Shown here: positions 40,461 to 50,531 of the stretch, piece by piece
Layout of the letters: each line of letters starts with the position of its first letter
How positions within the stretch are numbered: the first letter of the stretch is position 1
Virus record (IMG/VR): IMGVR_UViG_3300037585_004733
Span: 1-56,444 of that record
Length of the DNA: 56,444 bases
Source of the DNA: a virus
Direction: 5' to 3' (one strand)
The notes under the pieces: generated by a model
What the model saw: the letters and a program-made list of their open reading frames with translations, nothing else
Databases searched by the model: none
What the model was told of the DNA's origin: nothing
Position numbers and translations under genes: made by a program

Positions 40461-42862
40461 TGGCAGATCCTAAAAGAGTAGTATTAGACGAGAACGAGAA
40501 TCAAATACCAGAAGAAATGTCTGGCTTCCTTGGTTATGGAACTAGTGATCCTGCCCCACCTGAATATGAGATGGATAGGAATGAGTTAAACTGGCTACAG
40601 CAATCTGTAATGGATTTTTATCAAAATGAAAGTATAGACCCTGGCATTAGATCCGCGTTAGCGGCGCTAGATGACTGGATGCCTGGGATTCCTTTTCATG
40701 ATATTGTTCCGGATCCTCCAACATCTTTACCCGGGAGTACAATAATGCCAGGAACTCGCAAGCATATCGAAGGCCAAGATTATGACCCTAGGAATCCAGA
40801 GTCATGGCATTTTACTGAAGATGAGATTATTTCTGCTGATGCAGCTAGAGCTAGTTTTGGCAAGGTAGGTTTTGTTGGTGATGTCCTCACAGGAGCTGCA
40901 GGTGCATATAAAGCAGGTAAATATATAAAAGGTGCATATACAGAGGCTGGGAGCGTAAATGCTGCACTAAATAATGCACTTCAACAAGTTAAGAATTGGC
41001 GAAATCCTAAAGGAATTATTGATTCTCCTGAGCCGGGATATGGTGGATCATTTCCTGAGCCTAGAGCTAGTGCTGGATCACGGTACGATGCAAGCGATCC
41101 TAATGTAAATTGGTCTAGCCTAGATAATTCAAGAACCGGGTTTCTACCTCCACACGCAGGTCAAGGATTTTCTCAAGCACCTATATATGGGAGAGAGTAT
41201 GCCGGGGGAGCGTTTAAGCGAATAAATAATAGTGGTGATTTACATATGCCTAATATAGATGATGGAACTATTACCATTGGAGGTAATGTACAGTCTAATC
41301 TTGATTTAAATAATCTTCGACCTGCTTATGAAACGAATAATGGCTATGTAATTTATCAAGATATTACAGATAATCGACGCTTCTATTCTCTAGACCTTGG
41401 ATCTAATGGGTCATATACCTTAGTAGATGATACTAATGAATTAGAGAGCCTCTTAGATGGCTTTGATGGAACACTTGATTGGAATGAAATAAGCACTTTT
41501 AATAAAATGCTAGGAAACTCTCCGGCTGTTCCTAGTAATATTAAAGGCATACAAGATTCATTTGCAAATAGCATGAACCCAAATACATTATCAGAGCTCA
41601 ATCTCTCAGACCTAGATAATCTGCCTATGGGCCAAGAGCTCGCCGGCACATTAGAGAATGGAACAAAAGTTATTCTTAAGAATGGCGATGAGGTTGCTGG
41701 GCAAAAAATGTTTGAAGACGCGAACAATATAACAATTCAAACAAAGAATGGCGATACTGTGAATATAGCCGCAGATAATATAAAAAATATAACACGAAAC
41801 ACAAAAGGCAATCCATTGACCGTAAGGATTCAAGGAGATCGACCAGGGGTATTTAATGTTGCCTTTGATGATAAAAATAAAGATGTAGTTCATGTGGGAC
41901 AGCTAATTAAAGAGAAGGATCTTATTGGCCCTGTGCAACCGCTAACTAGTGGAACGCAAGGATCTCGCTTAAGATTTCAAGCTACTAGACTCCCCGATGG
42001 ACAATTAGAAATTAGTCATATATCTTTATTTGCAGATAATATTCATCAGGCTGGGGGTGATATAGCAAAGGGGATTTATAAAATGCCTGATGGCACAGAT
42101 TTCGATGTAATTGCAGATAGCAAATTACATACTAGATTTACAACAGAGACTGGCGAACTTAGGCAAATAACTAAGATTGTAGATAATGATACCGGAGACG
42201 TATTAAAGGAAATTATAACACCTGGAGGAAGAGCTGCAGAGAAATTGATAGCCAGAACTTCTCTTTCCGGTGGAAAAAGTTTAATAAAAATGATGGATAT
42301 GATGCCTGATGATGCTATTATTAGAGAGTCTGATATGACATTAGATTCTCTTTATGTCTTAATACATCAAACAGTAAAAAAATCTCAAGCCCGAGTTAGA
42401 GCAGGAAAATCTCCACTAAAAGTTGATATTAGTGACTGGCAACTTGGAGGATCAGGCAAACAAAGCAGTCAGTCTGCTTCATTTATGTTTGGGAATGAAA
42501 GGGTAGCACGCTCAAATTGGAGTAAACAGTTTGATAAGCTTATGCAAATGCCTTCTGGTGCGGATCAGAAACAAGCAACATTAGAACTTGTTGTTGAGAT
42601 ACAGCAAAAGATGAATAGAGCTATCGACAGGGGAGACCTTACTAGCGTTCATGGGAATTTATTTGAAGTAGTTGCCGGTACAAGTGGTCGTGTTGGTTAT
42701 GATGGGAAGGCAATAGGCTATAGTCAGTTTAGTGTTTCCGGGTTTAAATCTATTGTAGCCGGTTTATTTGGATATAGTACTTGGAATGAGTATTCTTCTA
42801 TGTTAAAAGATGAGAATACAAATAATGTGGAAAATCAGGTATTTGATCAGATTCAATTTTAA
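40460..42862 (+). CDS. Large unknown protein between TerS and TerL (800 aa)
   Basis: An 800-aa product coupled to both terminase genes (TAATG on each side). Residues about 130-165 hold a short Ala/Gly-rich hydrophobic part (GFVGDVLTGAAGAYKAGKYIKGAY). Residues 190-260 are Pro/Gly/Ser-rich. Beyond 270, beta-rich sections (TLENGTKVILKNGDEV, NITIQTKNGDTVNIAADNIKNIT) are followed by a helical C-terminus ending VENQVFDQIQF. No enzyme motif was recognised. An internal virion or ejected effector protein seems most likely. Confidence 0.5.
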   Translation: MADPKRVVLDENENQIPEEMSGFLGYGTSDPAPPEYEMDRNELNWLQQSVMDFYQNESIDPGIRSALAALDDWMPGIPFHDIVPDPPTSLPGSTIMPGTRKHIEGQDYDPRNPESWHFTEDEIISADAARASFGKVGFVGDVLTGAAGAYKAGKYIKGAYTEAGSVNAALNNALQQVKNWRNPKGIIDSPEPGYGGSFPEPRASAGSRYDASDPNVNWSSLDNSRTGFLPPHAGQGFSQAPIYGREYAGGAFKRINNSGDLHMPNIDDGTITIGGNVQSNLDLNNLRPAYETNNGYVIYQDITDNRRFYSLDLGSNGSYTLVDDTNELESLLDGFDGTLDWNEISTFNKMLGNSPAVPSNIKGIQDSFANSMNPNTLSELNLSDLDNLPMGQELAGTLENGTKVILKNGDEVAGQKMFEDANNITIQTKNGDTVNIAADNIKNITRNTKGNPLTVRIQGDRPGVFNVAFDDKNKDVVHVGQLIKEKDLIGPVQPLTSGTQGSRLRFQATRLPDGQLEISHISLFADNIHQAGGDIAKGIYKMPDGTDFDVIADSKLHTRFTTETGELRQITKIVDNDTGDVLKEIITPGGRAAEKLIARTSLSGGKSLIKMMDMMPDDAIIRESDMTLDSLYVLIHQTVKKSQARVRAGKSPLKVDISDWQLGGSGKQSSQSASFMFGNERVARSNWSKQFDKLMQMPSGADQKQATLELVVEIQQKMNRAIDRGDLTSVHGNLFEVVAGTSGRVGYDGKAIGYSQFSVSGFKSIVAGLFGYSTWNEYSSMLKDENTNNVENQVFDQIQF

Positions 42863-44418
42863 TGTCTAATATAAACTTACATAATGTTTCCAAGATGGAA
42901 GAGCAACTCCAGCTTGCAAAGCATGATTTAATAGCGTTTGGAAAGTTATTCTTGCCAGATGATTACATGCGATCAGAGACGCCCTTCTTTCATTATGAAG
43001 TGGCAGATGCATTATTAAATAAAGATTACCGGCAGTTAGGTGTTATTTTACCTAGGGGGCACGGAAAGACAGTATTGACTAAGTGTAATATCGTGCATGA
43101 TTTTTTGTTCACTGAGTCCCCATTATTCTATGGGTGGGTAGCAGCATCTAGTAAAATATCTGTTCCAAACTTAGATTATGTAAAATACCATTTGGAATAT
43201 AATGAAAGAGTGTCGTATTATTTCGGCGATGTTAAAGGGAGAAAATGGACAGAAGATGATATTGAACTTAAAAATGGCAGCAAACTTATCTCGAAGTCAA
43301 ACCTTTCAGGTATACGTGGCGGGGCTAAGCTGCATAAGAGATACGATCTTATCATCCTCGATGACTTTGAAGACGAGAATAATACCGTTACACCTGAGTC
43401 TCGTTCTAAAATCGCGAATCTTGTTACGGCAGTGGTCTTCCCTGCTTTGGAGCCAGTTGATGGCCGTTTGCGTATTAATGGTACGCCTGTGCATTTCGAT
43501 GCGTTTACTACAAACATTCTTAACGGGCATATCAAAGCTAAAGCTCAAGGCAAAGACTATTCATGGAAAGTCATAACATACAAGGCATTACAGCCAGATG
43601 GAACTCCTTTATGGCCAGATTGGTTTGGGCACAAGGAAATGGAGCGAAAGAAAAAGTTTTATGCGGACAGTGGGCAGCCGCAAAAGTTTTATCAAGAATA
43701 TATGATGGAAGTCCAAAATGAAGAAGATGCAATCTTTAATAGGAACCATATTAAGTATTGGGATGGAGTTTATAACCGGGATGATGAGACCGGTATTAAC
43801 TACATTAGAACGGCTGAAGGGGATGAGATTCCAATCAATATATTTGTTGGTGTTGATCCCGCTACAGACAGTACTCGCCGTGATTCTGACTTTAGTGTTT
43901 TACTTGCTGTGGGCGTCGACGCTAATAACAATTGTTATGTTCTTGATTATTTACGAAAGCGTTCGTTGCCTGTACTCGGTATTCCGGGAGATTCTAAAAA
44001 AGGGATTGTCGATTATATATTTGACTATAACAGAATATACGATCCAAGCTTATTCTGCATTGAAGATACGACTATGTCGAAGCCGGTATTTCAAGCCATT
44101 AATGCAGAAATGCGAAGAAGGAATGATTTCACTGTCAAGTTTACTGCAGAAAAGCCGGGTACGCGTATGTCTAAAAGAGACCGTATTCAAGAGATATTGG
44201 CTCAAAGGTTTGCGGTTGGTGGAGTCCATCTTAAAAAGGACCAGTACGATTTGCAACAAGAAATAATGACATTTGGCCCTCGTATGGGTCATGATGATAC
44301 TATAGATGCTTTAGCATATGCATGTAAATATGCTCATCCTCCTAATTCTGTAAAGCAGAATAAAGATGGGGATTGGTATAGACATCAACCAAAAGCAAAA
44401 AGCTGGGTAACAGCTTAG
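42862..44418 (+). CDS. terL: Terminase large subunit
   Basis: A 518-aa packaging motor. The ATPase has Walker A P64-R-G-H-G-K-T70 and Walker B L163-I-I-L-D-D168 with E170 in FEDEN. The nuclease part has G-V-D-P-A-T-D near 330, C-I-E-D near 399 and G-H-D-D-T-I-D-A near 475, which give the metal-binding acids. It cuts concatemers and drives DNA into the prohead together with TerS and the portal. The GHGKT variant is common in terminases of short-tailed phages. A reading frame of 182 residues inside it in another frame is a shadow. Confidence 0.95.
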   Translation: MSNINLHNVSKMEEQLQLAKHDLIAFGKLFLPDDYMRSETPFFHYEVADALLNKDYRQLGVILPRGHGKTVLTKCNIVHDFLFTESPLFYGWVAASSKISVPNLDYVKYHLEYNERVSYYFGDVKGRKWTEDDIELKNGSKLISKSNLSGIRGGAKLHKRYDLIILDDFEDENNTVTPESRSKIANLVTAVVFPALEPVDGRLRINGTPVHFDAFTTNILNGHIKAKAQGKDYSWKVITYKALQPDGTPLWPDWFGHKEMERKKKFYADSGQPQKFYQEYMMEVQNEEDAIFNRNHIKYWDGVYNRDDETGINYIRTAEGDEIPINIFVGVDPATDSTRRDSDFSVLLAVGVDANNNCYVLDYLRKRSLPVLGIPGDSKKGIVDYIFDYNRIYDPSLFCIEDTTMSKPVFQAINAEMRRRNDFTVKFTAEKPGTRMSKRDRIQEILAQRFAVGGVHLKKDQYDLQQEIMTFGPRMGHDDTIDALAYACKYAHPPNSVKQNKDGDWYRHQPKAKSWVTA

Positions 44419-44426
44419 GAGAGAAT

Positions 44427-44819
44427 ATGCCTAAATTTGGGAAGAATAGTCGTGAAAGACTTGCGACATGTGATAAAAAATTACAAGCAGTGTTTAATGA
44501 GGTCATTAAGCATGTAGATTGTTCAGTACTAGAAGGACATCGAGGTGAAGAAAGACAAAACAGATTCGTTGACGAGGGAAAAAGTAAAGTTCGTTTCCCT
44601 AATGGTAGGCATAATGCTATGCCTAGTCGTGCTGTTGATGTCACACCTTATCCCGTGGACTGGGAAGACCGAGAGCGTCAAACTCTTTTTGCAGGGTTTG
44701 TCATTGGGCTGGCTAGTGGGATGGGCATTAACCTTCGGTGGGGAGGCGACTGGGACCAAGACTTCCAGGTAGCAGATAATAAATTTGATGATTTTCCACA
44801 TTTTGAAATAAAGGATTAA
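44427..44819 (+). CDS. M15-family peptidase endolysin
   Basis: A 130-aa protein with the VanY/T5-lysin-type zinc site: E-G-H38-R..., H62 in GRHNAMPSRAVD with D71, and H125 in PHFE. Peptidases of this family cut the stem peptide of peptidoglycan. There is no signal peptide, so it needs a holin; candidates are at 163-309 and 1103-1360. GGAGAG precedes ATG 44427. A domain this small without a wall-binding part is typical for phages of Gram-negative hosts. Confidence 0.88.
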   Translation: MPKFGKNSRERLATCDKKLQAVFNEVIKHVDCSVLEGHRGEERQNRFVDEGKSKVRFPNGRHNAMPSRAVDVTPYPVDWEDRERQTLFAGFVIGLASGMGINLRWGGDWDQDFQVADNKFDDFPHFEIKD

Positions 44820-44821
44820 AT

Positions 44822-45214
44822 ATGGCAACACTAACACCAACACTAACCTTGTCTAGCACAGATGCAAGTAGCGATACTTTGGCATTATCAGTAACAGATA
44901 GTTTAACTATAGGGGCTCCGGCAATTGGTGTATCTAAGACTGCTATTGCGGCTTCTGGAGGAACAGCATCAGTACTTAAGCCTTCCGGATCAGCTAATCA
45001 ATACTTTTATATAAGGCATACTGGCTATCAGGCTGATGGGACAACAGCCACTACAAATCAAGTAGCAGTAGAACTTGGTGGCAATACTGACCTACTTAGG
45101 ATAGCTGCTGGAGAATGGGCTTTTTTCCCAGTAAAATCAGATGTTATTGTAGAGGCATTATCCTCTAGTTCACATCTTATATTAATTGAATATGCATATT
45201 GGACAGCTGCATAA
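44822..45214 (+). CDS. Predicted head decoration/structural protein A
   Basis: A 130-aa Thr/Ser/Ala-rich beta protein starting MATLTPTLTLSS. The block FYIRHTG...NQVAVELGGNT..LRIAAGEWAFFPVKS is repeated in altered form in the next protein, so the two are probably paralogues. It lies between endolysin and portal. A capsid decoration or neck role is likely, though not proven. Confidence 0.58.
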   Translation: MATLTPTLTLSSTDASSDTLALSVTDSLTIGAPAIGVSKTAIAASGGTASVLKPSGSANQYFYIRHTGYQADGTTATTNQVAVELGGNTDLLRIAAGEWAFFPVKSDVIVEALSSSSHLILIEYAYWTAA

Positions 45215-45236
45215 ATGAGATTTTAAGGAGAAATAA

Positions 45237-45692
45237 ATGGCGACACTAACACTACAACTTTCTGAAAGTTTAACTCTTAATGGTAGAGAAGAAGGTTCTA
45301 TAAAGACTGTATCATATGCTGGCATAAATGAAATATTTAAAAGAACTGTAACTATTGCAGCAGGAACTCATGCTACTCCACAGGAAGTGGTAACTTTTAC
45401 CGCAACACCAGCTGCAGCTACTGCCTATACATTAGATCAGGATCATGTAGTTTATATTAGGGTAACTAATTTAAGCTCAAATACTCTCGGGTTAATTTTA
45501 AATGGTGCTACTACTGCAATAGCATTTAGTCTTGGCGGCGGTCAATCACAAGTATTTAATAATGGCTTAATGCAAGGTGACGATACTGTAGACAGTATAG
45601 ATGCGGTTCCTTCAATTAAAATTGAAAGTATAGAGGTTACGGGAGATTCTGGGAATACTTCAGATATTGAGTTATTTGTAGGATTATCATAG
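45237..45692 (+). CDS. Predicted head decoration/structural protein B
   Basis: A 151-aa beta-rich protein starting MATLTLQLSES, with VYIRVTNLSSNTLGLILNG and a Gly-rich turn (AFSLGGGQSQVFNNG) matching the layout of protein A. The end (TSDIELFVGLS) looks like a final beta strand. AAGGAG precedes ATG 45237. Probably a virion surface protein. Confidence 0.58.
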   Translation: MATLTLQLSESLTLNGREEGSIKTVSYAGINEIFKRTVTIAAGTHATPQEVVTFTATPAAATAYTLDQDHVVYIRVTNLSSNTLGLILNGATTAIAFSLGGGQSQVFNNGLMQGDDTVDSIDAVPSIKIESIEVTGDSGNTSDIELFVGLS

Positions 45693-45699
45693 GAGAGAT

Positions 45700-48000
45700 A
45701 TGGCTAAAGTAGACAAAACAGCAGCTAGGGTAAGAAAGCTATTTAATAGCTGTAATCAAAAAAGCAGAGCTCAATGGGAGTATGTAAACCAAAAGGGATT
45801 TGATTTTTCTAATGACAATCAATTAACCGAAGAAGAAAGGCGTTCCCTGGAAGAACAAGGCATGCCTACTTTTACAATTAATCGTATCCTCCCTGTAGTA
45901 GAAATGCTTAACTATTATGCAACAGCATCTAATCCCAGATGGCAAGCAGTAGCAGCAGAAGGTAGTGATACTAATGTTGCTGCATTATTCTCAGATGTTG
46001 CTGATTATATTTGGTATAATTCTGATGGTCAAAGTTTGTATTCTAATGCTATTAATGACGCTATTACTAAATCATTAGGTTGGCTAATGGTTACTGTTAA
46101 TCCTGATAGTGATAATGGATTAGGTGATGTTATCGTTACTCAACCGGATCCATTTGATATTTATGTAGATCCTAAATCAAGAGATATGTTATTTAGGGAT
46201 GCAGGATTTATTTTAGTTAGAAAATTATTACCTACATCACAATTGGAGCAAATGTTCCCTGGATCAGTAAGAAAAATTAAAAAGGCTTCCTCTGATGAAA
46301 GCACAGATTATACTTATACAGAGAAGTCAATGGGGATTGATCAAAAGGATTTTGACTATAAGGATATAGATGAATCAGAATCAATTGATCCTAAAACCGG
46401 AGAGACTGATAAACTTTTAGAGTTCTTTGAAATTCATGAAAAAGTAAAAGTTCCATTAGTGAATATTACTTATAGATTACCGCCTGATCCTGCTCAAATG
46501 GAAGAAATCCAAAGTAAAGCTGCCGTACAAATAGAAGATATGAAAAAAGAGCTTGAGGTAGAGTTAATTGAGCAAGAAGCTAAAATGCGTGAGGCTGTAG
46601 ATGCTGGAGAGATGTTAAAGCCTCGATATGATTTAGAGATGGAAAAAGCTCAAGAAATGATGCAAGCTCAACTAGAATCTGCTAAACAAGAGTTTGCCGC
46701 ACAAATACAAGAAAGCATGTCTCAAGTAATTAATAAGATTATATCTAAAAAAGAATTTAATCAATTAATGAAGGATGAGAAGTTTGCTAGTCTTCTTATA
46801 GATCAAGTATCGTTCTATGGTTCTCGTATTAAACAAACCGGTATAGTTGGTGATGTAACTTTATATGAACATGTTTTGCCAGAAAATGTTGAAGAATATC
46901 CATTAATTCCTTTTAGCTTTAAATGGACAGGTACTCCATATCCAATGTCAGCTGTAGCTCCTTTAATTGGTAAGCAACGGGAGATGAATAAAGCTCATCA
47001 AATAATGGTGCATAATGCCTCATTAGGATCATCATTAAGATGGATGCATGAAGAAGGAAGCATTGATACCGATTATTGGGAAAAATATTCTAGTTCACCT
47101 GGAGCATTACTTCCAATTAGACCTGGAGCTGTTCCTCCTACTGCAGTACAACCCGCTCCATTATCTAATGCATTCTTCTCTATTGTTCAAGAAGGCAAAA
47201 ATGATATGGAGTATTTAGCTGGTATTTATGGAGCTATGCAGGGAGATACAAATACACAGCATGATACTTATCGAGGCATGCTTGCTATGGATGAGTATGG
47301 CACAAGACGAGTTAAGCAGTGGATGAAAAATAACATTGAGCCTGGATTACGACAATTAGGGAAAGTAATTGCAGAAATGTCTAGAGTTGTATATCAAGAT
47401 CATAGAATGTTTAGAATTGTACAGCCAAATAATATTAATGAAGAAAAACAGGTAGAGATTAATATTCCTATATATAATGACTTTGGTGATGTTATTGGAA
47501 AACAAAATGATTATAGTACTCTTAAGTTTGATGTACGCATTATTGCCGGTTCTACGCTACCGGTTAATAGATGGGCTTATTTAGATGAACTTAAAGAACT
47601 AATGAAACTAGGAGTGATTGACGATATTGCACTACTAGCTGAAACAGACTTACGTAATAAAGAGAATATCGTGAAACGTAAGAGCATGTACTCTCAACTC
47701 CAAAATCAAATTGGGCAACTTGAGGAACAAATGAAAAATGCATCTGGTACTATTGAAACACTTGAACGACAACTTGTTCAAGCTGGTATCAAAGGCAAAG
47801 TTCTTCAAGCTTCTATGGAAGTTAATAATAAGAAGAATGAAGTTAAGAGTAGACAAGAAAAAGAATATCTTGAGACACAGGCCCAACAGAAAGTTCTTAG
47901 AGAGACCCAAAGAGGTTTCGCTGAGAAGGAAAGAACTAATCTCAAGACCTCTTTAAACCAGGTAATAAAAGACTTGCAAAACAAAAAGAAAGAGTCTTAA
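45700..48000 (+). CDS. Portal protein (P22-like)
   Basis: A 766-aa protein. The N-terminal part has the P22-type portal style: G-x-P-T-F-T-I-N-R-I-L-P-V-V-E near 54-68, then Y-A-T-A-S-N-P-R-W, A-L-F-S-D-V-A-D-Y-I-W and D-P-F-D-I-Y-V-D-P-K-S. Residues about 265-345 form a long charged coiled coil, and another lies at the C-terminus (about 665-766), perhaps a barrel extension. It makes the dodecameric DNA entry channel and binds TerL. The gene order TerL - portal - scaffold - capsid agrees. Confidence 0.88.
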   Translation: MAKVDKTAARVRKLFNSCNQKSRAQWEYVNQKGFDFSNDNQLTEEERRSLEEQGMPTFTINRILPVVEMLNYYATASNPRWQAVAAEGSDTNVAALFSDVADYIWYNSDGQSLYSNAINDAITKSLGWLMVTVNPDSDNGLGDVIVTQPDPFDIYVDPKSRDMLFRDAGFILVRKLLPTSQLEQMFPGSVRKIKKASSDESTDYTYTEKSMGIDQKDFDYKDIDESESIDPKTGETDKLLEFFEIHEKVKVPLVNITYRLPPDPAQMEEIQSKAAVQIEDMKKELEVELIEQEAKMREAVDAGEMLKPRYDLEMEKAQEMMQAQLESAKQEFAAQIQESMSQVINKIISKKEFNQLMKDEKFASLLIDQVSFYGSRIKQTGIVGDVTLYEHVLPENVEEYPLIPFSFKWTGTPYPMSAVAPLIGKQREMNKAHQIMVHNASLGSSLRWMHEEGSIDTDYWEKYSSSPGALLPIRPGAVPPTAVQPAPLSNAFFSIVQEGKNDMEYLAGIYGAMQGDTNTQHDTYRGMLAMDEYGTRRVKQWMKNNIEPGLRQLGKVIAEMSRVVYQDHRMFRIVQPNNINEEKQVEINIPIYNDFGDVIGKQNDYSTLKFDVRIIAGSTLPVNRWAYLDELKELMKLGVIDDIALLAETDLRNKENIVKRKSMYSQLQNQIGQLEEQMKNASGTIETLERQLVQAGIKGKVLQASMEVNNKKNEVKSRQEKEYLETQAQQKVLRETQRGFAEKERTNLKTSLNQVIKDLQNKKKES

Positions 48001-48035
48001 ATTATTAAATACTCTATAAAGACAAGGAGAGTTAG

Positions 48036-48905
48036 ATGAAAGATTTAGAAGCTATGGAACAGGATAACCCACAGAATAGTGGCTCCAGTGAAGACTTCTT
48101 TAATGCTATAGAAGCACAAGTAAACGGTGCAATTATAGACAACGATCAACAACCACAGGACAACCCTCAGGTTCAAAGTGACCCTGCCCCGCAGGCAACT
48201 CACGCTCAAGCACCAGAGACCCCTACTAGTAAGGATGTTGATTGGGAGAAACGGTATCGGGATTCAAGTAGAGAGGCTACAAGAATGCGGCAAGAGTTAA
48301 ATAGACTTCAACCGTTCGTACCCGTTCTCGACGTAATGGCGCAAGATAGTGGCCTAGTTGATACAGTCAAGGATTACCTTGAAGGTGGTGGAAAGCCGGC
48401 AAAGAACGTACAAGAGCAATTAGGATTAGATGAAGATTTTATCTTCGATGCCGAAGAGGCAATGAATAATCCTACTTCAGATTCAGCTAAAGTATTTAAT
48501 GCTCAAGTTGATAAGATTGTCTCTGATAGAGTTAATAGTTCAATGCAAGTTCAAAACCAGCAAGTGCAACAAGATAAAGCGAAAGCTAAGATGCGGTCAG
48601 ATGCAAAAAATTTTATGGATAGACATGGTATGTCTGAAAAAGAATTTAGTAGCATGATGGCTGACTCTAGAGATCGTCAATTAACTCTAGATGATATTTA
48701 TTATTTACTTAATAAAGATAAATCTAGTAGTAATGTTGCAAAAGCAACCCAACAAGGAATCGTTAATCAGATGAAGAATGTTCAGAATCTTCCAACGAGT
48801 GTTGCCGGGATTAACACCCCTAGAGCAGAAGTCTCAGTGGAAGATACAGCATTCGACGCTATACTGGATCATGGCACTAGTCTTGATGATATATTCAATG
48901 GTTAA
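48036..48905 (+). CDS. Scaffolding protein
   Basis: A 289-aa hydrophilic protein between portal and capsid. It has a Gln/Pro/Asn-rich disordered start (DNDQQPQDNPQVQSDPAPQ), a coiled coil (WEKRYRDSSREATRMRQELNRL) and helical acidic parts. Scaffolds of this form guide capsid assembly and then leave. The order and composition are typical, though sequence identity to a known scaffold was not recognised. Confidence 0.78.
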   Translation: MKDLEAMEQDNPQNSGSSEDFFNAIEAQVNGAIIDNDQQPQDNPQVQSDPAPQATHAQAPETPTSKDVDWEKRYRDSSREATRMRQELNRLQPFVPVLDVMAQDSGLVDTVKDYLEGGGKPAKNVQEQLGLDEDFIFDAEEAMNNPTSDSAKVFNAQVDKIVSDRVNSSMQVQNQQVQQDKAKAKMRSDAKNFMDRHGMSEKEFSSMMADSRDRQLTLDDIYYLLNKDKSSSNVAKATQQGIVNQMKNVQNLPTSVAGINTPRAEVSVEDTAFDAILDHGTSLDDIFNG

Positions 48906-48962
48906 TCCCTACTAGAAGGTCTTGTAGACAGTTGATAGAGGGATAAAGAAAGGAAAAATCTG

Positions 48963-50519
48963 ATGGCAGATATTTTCAATCTGGGAACCCCGAGTAATGC
49001 CACTGCTGATACAGTTTCGACGAACGGAGTCACATCCGGTGCGAGATTCGGAACTGGACTAGATACCGGAGCACTTCGTAGAAAGTTTAATTTCGGTGAT
49101 CGAGTATCAGAGTTAGCATTATCTCAGGATCCCTTTTTTCGATTCGTAAGTAAGGTAGGCAAAAAGCCTACAGACGATCCAAGCTTCAAATATACTGAAA
49201 AGCGTGGATCATGGATGAAACGTTATGCATATGTATGTAATCATGGTACATCGGCTCCAGCTAATACAGCTGGCACTGAAGCTTCTGTAACACATGGTAA
49301 TGTTGATGCAGGTGATATTTATTATTTCACAATGATTACTGATTATAATTCTAAGGGTAACCTTCAGAATGTATATGGTCAGTCTTCTAATGAAATCTCA
49401 CCTGGAGACGCTGATACACAACCTGCATTCTTTCTTCCTGGACAATTAGTGAAGATTCCTTATATGACTGGCGTAACAGCTGGCTCATGGGATGATGCTT
49501 CAGCTTCTGCAGCTTCAACTGCAGATGATTATCTAGTTGTTAAAGTTATGACAGTTGATACTGATGCAGTGTCAAATGCAGCTAACTTAAAGTGTAAAGT
49601 CGTTCGTAAAGGTAGTGGAACAAGTGTATTTGAACTTGCTTCATATTCTGATTTCAACTCACCTCTAACTGGTCTAGATGTTTCTGGAAAATCAATTTCT
49701 GAATATCTAGAACCTAAAAGATGCTATGTAGTTGGTTCAGCTTTTGCTGAAGGATCTGGTTATCCTGAAACATGGAAAGACCAACCCTATTCAACCGGAC
49801 AAGGTCAAACCCAAATCTGGAAGACAGCAATGGCAATGACTAACACTGCACGTGCAACTTCACTTAAATATGAATCCAATGAATGGTCTCGTATTTGGCG
49901 TGAAAAACTAGTTGAACACAAATGGGATATTGAGCATTCAATACTATTTGGTTCACAGTACACTGATGGTGATGGTATTCAATATACTCAAGGTGGAATT
50001 GATTTCGTAGCAACATACGGAAATTCATTCAGCTTAGATATTAATACTAAAACTGCAGACGACTTTTTAGATGACATGTCTAATTATATGGATCCTCGTT
50101 ATAACTCTTCCGGTGGTACAGTATTTTTCTGTTCTACTGCAGTGTATAACTGGTTGCATAAATTAGGCGGCTATTTCAAGAACAATCTTGAAGTATCATC
50201 TAATTATCGTGCTGACATGGCTATTACTGGCAAGAAAAAAATCATGGGAGTTGACATTACTGTTATCTCTACACCTTATGGTGACATGAATGTAGCTCGA
50301 GATATTCACCTTGATGGTACGAATGTTAAGCTATTTGCTTGTAATATGAACTATGCTAAATATCGCCCACTCGTGGGTAACGGTCTCAACAGAGATACAT
50401 CTGTTTACGTTGGAGTTCAAACGTTAGAAAACAGTGGTATCGACCGCCGAGTTGATTTAATCTTAACAGAAGCTGGAATGGAATGGTCAATGCCCGAATG
50501 CCATGCCATCTGGTCTTAA
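48963..50519 (+). CDS. Major capsid protein
   Basis: A 518-aa protein directly after the scaffold, starting MADIFNLGTPSNATADTV. It has the layout of HK97-fold capsid proteins: an N-terminal arm (GALRRKFNFGDRVSELALSQDPFFRFVSKV), a Lys-rich loop, long beta-rich central domains, and an E-W-S-R-I-W-R-E-K-L-V-E helix followed by the HSILFGSQ block. The end (GIDRRVDLILTEAGMEWSMPE) is beta-rich. A strong GGAAAAATC site and the following decoration genes suggest high expression. Confidence 0.83.
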   Translation: MADIFNLGTPSNATADTVSTNGVTSGARFGTGLDTGALRRKFNFGDRVSELALSQDPFFRFVSKVGKKPTDDPSFKYTEKRGSWMKRYAYVCNHGTSAPANTAGTEASVTHGNVDAGDIYYFTMITDYNSKGNLQNVYGQSSNEISPGDADTQPAFFLPGQLVKIPYMTGVTAGSWDDASASAASTADDYLVVKVMTVDTDAVSNAANLKCKVVRKGSGTSVFELASYSDFNSPLTGLDVSGKSISEYLEPKRCYVVGSAFAEGSGYPETWKDQPYSTGQGQTQIWKTAMAMTNTARATSLKYESNEWSRIWREKLVEHKWDIEHSILFGSQYTDGDGIQYTQGGIDFVATYGNSFSLDINTKTADDFLDDMSNYMDPRYNSSGGTVFFCSTAVYNWLHKLGGYFKNNLEVSSNYRADMAITGKKKIMGVDITVISTPYGDMNVARDIHLDGTNVKLFACNMNYAKYRPLVGNGLNRDTSVYVGVQTLENSGIDRRVDLILTEAGMEWSMPECHAIWS

Positions 50520-50531
50520 GGAGGTCTGAAT

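Noticed and set aside
43718-44266. 182-aa ORF on the plus strand inside the terminase gene
   Set aside because: It lies fully inside TerL in another frame, has no own ribosome site and has low-complexity shadow sequence. TerL motifs continue through it.
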